Below are positions 13,012 to 18,394 of a DNA stretch of 30,451 nucleotides, one piece after another; position 1 is the stretch's first letter; every line of letters starts with the position of its first letter. The stretch is from the IMG/VR virus record IMGVR_UViG_3300042934_000495, positions 1-30,451 of that record. One strand, written 5' to 3'. This DNA comes from a virus. Made by a program: the position numbers and the translations under genes. The notes below the pieces were generated by a model. The model was not told the DNA's origin. It ran no database searches and saw only the letters and a list, made by a program, of their open reading frames with translations.

Positions 13012-13445
13012 TCCTTTCGGACCACGACGGCGACGTCGTCCTGGCTGCGGAGGCCACCCCCGGCCGGGTGCGGGTCGTGGAGGATCTGGCCAGTCCGCGC
13101 GCTCGCAATCACGCAGTGCTGCCAGTCACCGCGAGGGCTCTTGCCGGTGAGGATCGCCCACTGCGGCGCGTCTTCGGGTTCGATCCCGTCCCACTGGATG
13201 ATCGGCCAGCGCGGGTCCCATGCGGCGAGGGTGTATCCGGGCCGCTGATGCTCGACCCAGGCGACCGACGACAGCCACCACTCGCCCGGCTCGTTGTTGT
13301 GCGCGTGGATGAAGTGCGGGACCTCGTCGCGGGGCACCTCCAGGAGGCAGGCGAGCGCGGTCCGCCAGCAGTCACCCGGGACGGGCCCGTTCGCGTCGAG
13401 GATCGCCTGGTGCTGGCGGCGGAGGTCGGTGGTCGTCGTGCTCAT
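13002..13445 (-). CDS. Papain-like/C39-like putative cysteine peptidase-fold protein
   Basis: 147 residues. GDCWRTALACLLEVPRDEVP provides an N-terminal Cys before a helix, and HCVIASARTGQILHDPHP gives a His then Asp. This C...H...D layout is that of small phage and bacterial C39/NlpC-like papain folds. Catalysis is not proven, since some members of such groups are inactive. The start at 13445 overlaps the upstream gene by ATGA. Confidence 0.55.
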   Translation of the reverse strand: MSTTTTDLRRQHQAILDANGPVPGDCWRTALACLLEVPRDEVPHFIHAHNNEPGEWWLSSVAWVEHQRPGYTLAAWDPRWPIIQWDGIEPEDAPQWAILTGKSPRGDWQHCVIASARTGQILHDPHPAGGGLRSQDDVAVVVRKEWV

Positions 13446-13777
13446 GCGGGGTCTCCGTCCTTCGGCTGGAACGCGATGCACGCGGGCCAGCGTTTCGTCA
13501 TGTCGCGGCCATCGCCGCGGTGGTTCTTCGATCGGGGGTCAGGGGTGCCGCACTTCCACCACTTGCCGGCGCCCGCGAACTTCTCACGGAGGAGGGCGCA
13601 GTCGCCGCACGTCTTGCCGTTGTCGGCGAGCGGCATCTTCGTCGCGGGGTGGATGCCACCCTCGATGAGCGCGGCATCGAGGAGACGGCGCTGGATGCGC
13701 GGCGGCTTGTGCTCAGGCTCTGTCTCGACCAGAGGCGGGGGCGGGTCGAACCCGGGGAGGACGTCGTCAGCGCTCAT
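13442..13777 (-). CDS. Small Cys-rich protein
   Basis: 111 residues. The C-terminal half has CGDC, then KCGTPDPRSKNHRGDG and WPAC, a spaced set of four Cys likely to bind zinc. The N-terminal part is proline-rich (PGFDPPPPLVETEPEHKPP) and likely flexible. The ATG at 13777 shares one base with the stop of the gene before it. Unknown function. Confidence 0.65.
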   Translation of the reverse strand: MSADDVLPGFDPPPPLVETEPEHKPPRIQRRLLDAALIEGGIHPATKMPLADNGKTCGDCALLREKFAGAGKWWKCGTPDPRSKNHRGDGRDMTKRWPACIAFQPKDGDPA

Positions 13778-13935
13778 CAGAACAGCTCCTCTGTGATCGG
13801 CGGGTAGTGGGAGAGGGCCTCGTCCCATTGGGCGAAGCCACGCTCGAGGTGGTTGCCTTCGTGGCCGGCGTCGAGCTGGCAGCGGGTGGTGCTGGCGTGG
13901 AAGTGCGCGGCGCACCGGCGCTTCAACTCGGACAT
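13777..13935 (-). CDS. Small Cys/His protein
   Basis: 52 residues with RCAAHFHASTTRCQLDAGHEGNH, a C..H..C..GHEGNH pattern often seen in tiny actinophage zinc-finger-like proteins. The ATG at 13935 is preferred; it overlaps the previous gene by 13 bases. Unknown function. Confidence 0.65.
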   Translation of the reverse strand: MSELKRRCAAHFHASTTRCQLDAGHEGNHLERGFAQWDEALSHYPPITEELF

Positions 13936-14129
13936 GCGCACGCTCCGTTCAGGGCGGTCTCGGTGAAACACTCAGGGCAGGTGGGGCGGGGTGCCCGCTC
14001 CACGACGGGAGCGGGCGTGCAGCCCTCGTGCACCAGCTGGTCGTCGACGTACTCGACGGCGTCGCCGGGCTGGATGCGTTCGCCGCACTCGGCGGCGCAG
14101 GGGCCGCCGAATCGGGCTGTGAAGCTCAT
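13923..14129 (-). CDS. Small zinc-finger-like protein
   Basis: 68 residues. Two Cys groups: CAAECGERIQPGD...LVHEGC, then CPECFTETALNGACAC. These resemble paired zinc knuckles. GGAGGTGTC precedes the ATG. It overlaps the upstream gene by ATGA. Unknown function. Confidence 0.65.
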   Translation of the reverse strand: MSFTARFGGPCAAECGERIQPGDAVEYVDDQLVHEGCTPAPVVERAPRPTCPECFTETALNGACACPS

Positions 14130-14488
14130 GACACCTCCACGGGGGACAGGACGTTCAGGTCTCGGTTGAGGCTGGCGAGGATCTCGGCGTCCTCCTCGGG
14201 CACGAAGCAGAACCCGGGGCGGCCGGGGGCTGTCACCTGCCAGACGGACGAGGGGTGCAGGCATTCGTCGGTCACCGGGTGCCGGTCGAGGGGGTCGAGC
14301 ACCTCGACTGCGCGGGCGACGTGGCCCTGGCACGCGAACATGCCGCACCGTCCCTCGGGGTGGTCCATGAGGAAGTGCGCAGACGCGGGCGCACTGCAGA
14401 TGTCGTCCGGCGCCGACCATGACGACACGAACCCGCAGTGACCTCTCGCGGAGACCGGGAGGAGCGGGCCCAGCGTCCCGCCCGTCAC
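14126..14488 (-). CDS. Cys-rich hypothetical protein
   Basis: 120 residues from a GTG at 14488, with a GGGAGGTG site and a four-base overlap with the upstream gene. Contains six Cys and several His (GHCGFVSSWS, DICSAP, GRCGMFACQGHVA, DECLHPSS), suggesting a metal-bound or otherwise compact fold. Longer in-frame starts exist but are basic, Arg-rich shadow sequence. Confidence 0.6.
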   Translation of the reverse strand: MTGGTLGPLLPVSARGHCGFVSSWSAPDDICSAPASAHFLMDHPEGRCGMFACQGHVARAVEVLDPLDRHPVTDECLHPSSVWQVTAPGRPGFCFVPEEDAEILASLNRDLNVLSPVEVS

Positions 14489-14625
14489 GACGCACCTCCC
14501 GGGTGGTCCTGGCTGGCGCAGATGCAGTCGGCCTCGACCACGTCGAGCCCGTCGTCGACGAGCGCGACACCGTTGCAGGCGCCGTGCTTCCCCTCGCCGC
14601 ACTCGCGGCACCGCTGGCCGGTCAT
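14485..14625 (-). CDS. Tiny zinc-finger-like protein
   Basis: 46 residues: CRECGEGKHGAC, then CICASQDH. Two Cys pairs and a His suggest a single zinc site. The ATG overlaps the stop of the 29-residue gene by ATGA (14622-14625). Unknown role. Confidence 0.6.
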   Translation of the reverse strand: MTGQRCRECGEGKHGACNGVALVDDGLDVVEADCICASQDHPGGAS

Positions 14626-14711
14626 CGCCAAGCCCCGCAACGCCAGCACTGCCCCGGGCGCACCCACACGGTCCAGTGGTGGCCGAAAAGCCAGCACTTG
14701 AGACGGTTCAC
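14622..14711 (-). CDS. Very small Cys/His/Trp protein (29 aa)
   Basis: GTG at 14711 overlapping the upstream stop. The 29 residues contain KCWLFGHHW and CWRCG, a pattern common in very small phage proteins of the DUF1660 kind (short strand, GHxW, C-x2-C), probably one zinc knuckle. It is overlapped at both ends, which supports its being a real gene. Confidence 0.55.
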   Translation of the reverse strand: MNRLKCWLFGHHWTVWVRPGQCWRCGAWR

Positions 14712-15322
14712 GATGCGTCCCTCGCGGCTTCGAGCATCGCTCGGGCCGTGTCCAGGCAGTGGCCCTCCATCCGGCAGAGGTTGCCGATCGGGTGGTCCTC
14801 TTCAGGAATCGACCACGAGCATCGGCGGGCGCCGGCAGCCGCTTCGACCTGTGCGTCGGTTGGTACGGCGGCCTGCAGGTCCTGGACACACGCCAATGCC
14901 TCGTCGAGCATCGGGGTGAGGATGCGCAGCGCCTCCTGGGCTGAGTCGCGGTCTCGCTCGGCCTCGCGGGTCAGCACCTCAGCGCGTGAGGCGCGATCTC
15001 GTTCCTCGCCCACGAGGGTGTTCCAGTAGTAGCCGAGTTTCCACTCTGCCTCGCCGACTGCCCCGATCTTCTGCCGTAGCTCCTGCTCAGGCAGCCCCAT
15101 GCAGTTGCGGCGGAGATAGGCGATCTTCTCCTGCACTTCGTCGCGAGCGGCGACCACCCGCTCGTGCTCGGCGATCAGGGCGCCCAGGGCGGCCCGCAGT
15201 TCGACCTCGTGTTCCGTGAGGATCGACGTGTGGTGGTCTCGGATCACGATGTGCAGATCCGAGGACGGGTCCATCTCGATCACCTTGGCCAGCGCGGTGC
15301 GGGCGTCTTCGATTGCGGTCAT
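14708..15322 (-). CDS. Coiled-coil protein of unknown function
   Basis: 204 residues from the ATG at 15322, largely helical, with a long heptad-like charged region (residues about 45-150). Near the C-terminus are three Cys (RRCSW, LCRMEGHC). No enzyme motif is seen. It is the gene after ssb in the leftward message. Confidence 0.6.
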   Translation of the reverse strand: MTAIEDARTALAKVIEMDPSSDLHIVIRDHHTSILTEHEVELRAALGALIAEHERVVAARDEVQEKIAYLRRNCMGLPEQELRQKIGAVGEAEWKLGYYWNTLVGEERDRASRAEVLTREAERDRDSAQEALRILTPMLDEALACVQDLQAAVPTDAQVEAAAGARRCSWSIPEEDHPIGNLCRMEGHCLDTARAMLEAARDAS

Positions 15323-15333
15323 CGTTCGTCTCC

Positions 15334-15825
15334 TCAGAACGGGGTGTCGTCGCCGAACGAGCCGGGCGCCGCCCACTCGTCAGACGCGGTCGGCTGCCCG
15401 GGCGTCGCCCACGGCTCGTCGGACGCCGGGGCAGGGGCGCTCTCCCGCGCGCCCGCTCCGCCCGCAGCTCGGGTGACCTGTGCGGTCGCGTAGCGCAGCG
15501 ACGGCCCGATCTCGTCGACCTCGAGCTCGATTGCGGTGCGGTTGTTGCCTTCGCGGTCCTGGTAGCTGCGCTGCTTGAGGCGGCCGGTCGCGATGACCCG
15601 CATGCCCTTGGTCAGCGAGCCGGCCACGTGCTCGGCGAACTCGCGCCACACGCTCGCGCGGAGGAACAGCGCTTCGCCGTCCTTCCACTCGTTCGCCTGA
15701 CGGTCGAAGTTGCGCGGCGTCGACGCGATCGTGAAGTTCGCGACGGGGAGGCCGTTCTGCGTGTACCGCAGCTCGGGATCAGCCGTGAGGTTTCCCACGA
15801 CGGTGATGATCGTCTCGCCGGCCAT
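15334..15825 (-). CDS. ssb: Single-stranded DNA-binding protein
   Basis: 163 residues. OB-fold motifs are clear: [20 protein letters not shown] at the start, NFTIASTPR, and ERTx-like [21 protein letters not shown]. The C-terminal linker is Ala/Pro-rich and ends in the acidic tip DDTPF, equivalent to the DDDIPF partner-binding tip of bacterial SSB. It coats ssDNA during phage replication and recombination, and may recruit the neighbouring RecT/exonuclease and replication proteins. Start at 15825 shares one base with the preceding stop. Confidence 0.93.
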   Translation of the reverse strand: MAGETIITVVGNLTADPELRYTQNGLPVANFTIASTPRNFDRQANEWKDGEALFLRASVWREFAEHVAGSLTKGMRVIATGRLKQRSYQDREGNNRTAIELEVDEIGPSLRYATAQVTRAAGGAGARESAPAPASDEPWATPGQPTASDEWAAPGSFGDDTPF

Positions 15826-16067
15826 CAGCGCGACACCCGCCGGTAGTTCTTCCGCAGCGTGCGCTCGGCGACACGCGACACGTTGCCGACCGCGGGCGGA
15901 TTCTTCGGGTGCGCCTCGGTGCGGACGCGGTACAGGTTGCCGCGCGCGTCGCCGACGTACCGCGGCCCCTCGACGATCTCGATGACCTCGACCACACGAC
16001 CGGTGTCGCGGCTGTCTTCCGACTCGAACCGGTCACCCGGCTCAATCGGCTGCTGGATGGTGCTCAT
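15825..16067 (-). CDS. Small beta-rich hypothetical protein
   Basis: 80 residues, SH3/beta-barrel-like in pattern: [20 protein letters not shown], then [18 protein letters not shown] and [19 protein letters not shown]. No family is identified. It overlaps upstream by ATGA and shares one base with the ssb start, so it is coupled to ssb. Confidence 0.6.
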   Translation of the reverse strand: MSTIQQPIEPGDRFESEDSRDTGRVVEVIEIVEGPRYVGDARGNLYRVRTEAHPKNPPAVGNVSRVAERTLRKNYRRVSR

Positions 16068-16348
16068 GCTGTCCTTCTCTCTTCTCGGTACTGCCTGTAC
16101 TCGGCGTTGTTCCGCCGGGCATCTTGCCGGCGACGACGGCGGGCGTTCTCCTCGCAAGAGCGCCGCCACCGCGCGTCGTGCTCGCGGGCCTTCGCAAGCT
16201 CGGCCTCCTCACGGAACAGCCGCTTGCGCTCGATGTCTGCGGCGCATCCCGGGCGCTCGTTCCTGACCTTCGACAGCGGCGGGAACTGCTCGCGCAGCGC
16301 GGCCCTCTTGTCGATGAGGCACCACCAGTCCGGCTCGAGGTCAGGCAT
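16064..16348 (-). CDS. Charged helical hypothetical protein
   Basis: 94 residues. A short head with DLEPDWWCLIDKRAALREQF is followed by an Arg/Glu-rich helix ending [17 protein letters not shown]. Likely nucleic-acid-associated by charge, but no family is recognised. Coupled to its neighbours by overlaps of 4 and 8 bases. Confidence 0.55.
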   Translation of the reverse strand: MPDLEPDWWCLIDKRAALREQFPPLSKVRNERPGCAADIERKRLFREEAELAKAREHDARWRRSCEENARRRRRQDARRNNAEYRQYREERRTA

Positions 16349-16676
16349 CAGGCACCTCCCGGCGAGTGGTGCAGAGCATGCACGTGCCATCAGCGAGCCA
16401 CCGGTGCGGCCGCTTCGGCTCGCACGAGTCCGGGGCCGTCGGGCTCATCGTCTCCGGGAGCTCGAGGCGCCGCGCCGCGTGGACGCCCTGCACGATGTGG
16501 GCGGGTTGCAGGTAGGCAGTCGAGGACCGGAAGTGCGCGTTGACGGCGTCCACGGCCGCGGCGTACGGGACGTCGGCCATGAGCGGCGACCACGCCTCGA
16601 TCGTCAGCTGGTCCACCTGCCGGTTGTCGAGGACCTGGATGCGAGCCAGGAGGGTGGTCAGTTCGTCGATGCTCAT
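16341..16676 (-). CDS. G39P-like helicase loader/inhibitor candidate
   Basis: 111 residues. The N-terminal part (helix TTLLARIQVL...VDQLTIEAWSPLMADVPY, then AVNAHFRSSTAYLQPAHIVQ) resembles phage replicative helicase loader/inhibitor proteins of the G39P type, where a helix-W-helix region and a final PxxI are usual. A C-terminal CMLC pair and His suggest an added zinc site. It lies between the initiator-like gene and ssb, which fits a role in loading a helicase at the origin. Assigned by pattern, not alignment. Confidence 0.45.
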   Translation of the reverse strand: MSIDELTTLLARIQVLDNRQVDQLTIEAWSPLMADVPYAAAVDAVNAHFRSSTAYLQPAHIVQGVHAARRLELPETMSPTAPDSCEPKRPHRWLADGTCMLCTTRREVPDA

Positions 16677-17455
16677 GAGGCGATCTCCTTCGGCTCGAGC
16701 GTGGTGATGGTGCGGCCGGCGACGGCGCGGCCGGCGGCAGCGGTCTGCATCGCCCGCTCAGTCGGCGTAGGCCGGTGGTTGCTGGTCTTCTCGGCGTCGC
16801 GGCGCAGCCAGTTGCGCCACGTCGCCACCCAGTCGCGTTTCGCGGCCTTCGCGCCGGACTCGGCACGCCAGTAGTCCACGAAGGTGCGCGTTGAGCGGTC
16901 GACGTCGACGCCGGGGACCTCGGCCGCAGCCCACTCCCGCATCCCGGTCGTGAGGATGAAAGGTTCGGGGATGCGGGTTGCGCGTGAGCGCGCCGCACCA
17001 CCTTTAGGTGGTGTCTGCTCTGTACTGCTCTGCTCTGTACTGCTCTGTAGCGCGGAATCCTCTTGGATTCCGTCCGGATTCCGCTTGGAATTCGGGACCA
17101 CAACCCCGGAATCCTGCGCCTTGCGCTCTCGGTCCTTGGCGAGCAAGCGACCGATCTCTTCCGTGCTCCGATTCCACTTCTGCCAACTCCGAGCGACATA
17201 CCCCCCGCTCTGAGCAGCGAGTAGGCCCGCGTTGAGCAGCGACTCGATCCGACGCGGCACGTTCCGGAGGCCCAGGCCGACGATGGTTCGCAGCTGGCGG
17301 TCCGTGATGAACCCGTCGCTCGGCACCGACGCGAGGAACGACAGGATGCGCACGAACAGCAGCTCGGCCTCCGGGCCGGCTTCGAGGATCGCGTCGTCCA
17401 TGTAGTAGTTCGCGGCGAGCGGGACGTAGGGCCCCTTCGACTTCGGGCGTGCCAT
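16673..17455 (-). CDS. Replication initiator-like protein with internal origin-like DNA
   Basis: 260 residues. The N-terminal domain has ANYYMDDAILEAGPEAELLF followed by a winged-helix pattern (FITDRQLRTIVGLGLRNVPRRI), as in phage replisome organisers. A low-complexity linker (about residues 112-155, with a repeated STEQS) then leads to a helical C-terminal domain (TFVDYWRAESGAKAAKRDWV, WRNWLRR), which resembles DnaB-partner domains. The linker coincides with an array of DNA repeats (16996-17114), as in lambda O. The ATG at 17455 shares one base with the HNH stop. Confidence 0.6.
   Translation of the reverse strand: MARPKSKGPYVPLAANYYMDDAILEAGPEAELLFVRILSFLASVPSDGFITDRQLRTIVGLGLRNVPRRIESLLNAGLLAAQSGGYVARSWQKWNRSTEEIGRLLAKDRERKAQDSGVVVPNSKRNPDGIQEDSALQSSTEQSSTEQTPPKGGAARSRATRIPEPFILTTGMREWAAAEVPGVDVDRSTRTFVDYWRAESGAKAAKRDWVATWRNWLRRDAEKTSNHRPTPTERAMQTAAAGRAVAGRTITTLEPKEIAS
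16996..17013. repeat. 18-base palindrome next to the iteron-like array
   Basis: CACCACCT (16996-17003) and AGGTGGTG (17006-17013) form a near-perfect palindrome with a 2-base centre. It lies inside the initiator-like gene and next to the tandem repeats, so it may be part of an origin. Confidence 0.5.
17016..17045. repeat. 15-bp tandem repeat inside the initiator-like gene
   Basis: TGCTCTGTACTGCTC occurs twice in direct succession (17016-17030, 17031-17045), followed by the first bases of a third unit. It encodes the repeated STEQS peptide on the minus strand. The repeat is next to a palindrome and the phased GGAWTCC sites. Confidence 0.7.
17054..17114. repeat. Phased GGAWTCC repeats, candidate origin iterons
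   Basis: GGAATCC or GGATTCC occurs at 17054, 17065 and 17076, a one-mismatch variant (GGAATTC) at 17087, and another perfect copy at 17108. The first four are exactly 11 bases apart and the last is 21. An 11-base step is one DNA turn and not a multiple of three, so it does not come from the protein repeat. The motif is its own near-complement. With the adjacent palindrome and tandem repeat, this has the shape of a phage origin embedded in an initiator gene. Confidence 0.6.
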
Positions 17456-17871
17456 CAGCGTCCCCCTCCGCTCATCAGCTGGTCGGCGGTCGCCTGCGAG
17501 ATCTCCGACCACCAGCGGCCCTTCGAGTCCGGGGTGTTGAAGTAGATGACCCAGGAGCGGACGTCAGCGCGCCACGCCGGCCACCAGACGGGGTCGCCCC
17601 AGCCGGGGACAGCGAAGCCCTCGAGGATCGCCGCAGCGGGGTGCTCGGTCGCCCACTTGTGGCACCCCTCCTCGTCACCGTGGGGGCCGCAGAGCAGCTG
17701 CAGGTTCGACGGGACCGTCAGCCCGCCCTGCGACCGGTTCTGCCGGTGGTCGCGGTGCATGGTGCCCGACCAGCAGCAGCGGACGCAGCGGCCACCGTCA
17801 CGGGCGGTCGCGTCCTCGTAGGCGCGCTTCTCTTCCGCCGCGGTCGGCTTCGGGGTCTTCGGGCCGATCAT
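17455..17871 (-). CDS. HNH endonuclease
   Basis: 138 residues. CVRCC, then MHRDHRQNRSQGGLTVPSNL and LLCGPHGDEEGCHKW give the HNH core: D41-H42 in the first strand, N56 in the loop, H64 or H71 in the final helix, with Cys pairs that bind structural zinc. HNH proteins make metal-dependent DNA breaks; in phages they help packaging or act as selfish elements. This one is away from the terminase and next to the initiator-like gene, so its role is unclear. The start at 17871 overlaps the upstream gene by ATGA. Confidence 0.8.
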   Translation of the reverse strand: MIGPKTPKPTAAEEKRAYEDATARDGGRCVRCCWSGTMHRDHRQNRSQGGLTVPSNLQLLCGPHGDEEGCHKWATEHPAAAILEGFAVPGWGDPVWWPAWRADVRSWVIYFNTPDSKGRWWSEISQATADQLMSGGGR

Positions 17872-18044
17872 GAGTGCCACCTGCAGAAGTCCACGAACGC
17901 TTCCCCGCGGAGCGCGGTCCACCAGCCGGACAGCTTGCGAGCCTCGGCGCGCACCTGCGCCGTCGTCTGGTCCTCGCCGCCGACGTACCGCTCACGGCAG
18001 TCGTCCTTGTCGCAGGTGAGCGTCACCACGCGCCGGGCGGTCAC
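17868..18044 (-). CDS. Small Cys-rich protein (58 aa)
   Basis: Starts at GTG 18044 overlapping the upstream stop (GTGA), and its own stop overlaps the HNH start (ATGA). Residues include LTCDKDDCRERYVGG and FVDFCRWHS, giving three Cys and one His that could form a single zinc site. No known family. Both overlaps match those of the other genes of this message. Confidence 0.55.
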   Translation of the reverse strand: MTARRVVTLTCDKDDCRERYVGGEDQTTAQVRAEARKLSGWWTALRGEAFVDFCRWHS

Positions 18045-18394
18045 GACGCCGCTCCCGGTTCACGGCGGGCGTACGTCGACGGCGACTTGAGGCCGAGCCC
18101 CCGGCGCCACGCGGACACCGTCGGCTGCCCGACACCGAGCTGCTCAGCGATCGCCGTGTCGGACATGCCCCTGCCGTTCAGGGTCGCGACCTGCTCGAGC
18201 AGATGCGGCGTGGACCGCGTGTATCGGCGTGCACCTTCCTTCGACCGCGACTTCTTCGCCGGCCGCGCGTTGCGGATGCTGCTCGTCACCCGCGCGGCGA
18301 TCAGCGCGTGCACCTGCGTCTCGTGCCGGTCGGCGATCTTCATGAGGGCGAGGTAGACGTCGTCGGGGAGCTTGACGACCACTGAGACCGTCAT
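18041..18394 (-). CDS. Ribbon-helix-helix/HTH two-domain regulator
   Basis: 117 residues. The N-terminus (MTVSVVVKLPDDVYLALMKI, then HALIAARVTSSIRNAR) resembles a ribbon-helix-helix strand and helices. The C-terminus (residues about 68-102) has LNGRGMSDTAIAEQLGVGQP and TVSAWRRGLGL, a clear resolvase/sigma-type HTH. Having two DNA-binding modules in one small protein is unusual. It is coupled to the helicase-methyltransferase gene by ATGA. Confidence 0.6.
   Translation of the reverse strand: MTVSVVVKLPDDVYLALMKIADRHETQVHALIAARVTSSIRNARPAKKSRSKEGARRYTRSTPHLLEQVATLNGRGMSDTAIAEQLGVGQPTVSAWRRGLGLKSPSTYARREPGAAS

Noticed and set aside
17016-17114. CRISPR array
   Set aside because: Repeats are only 7 or 15 bases, without 25- to 40-base repeats and unique spacers, and no Cas gene is near.
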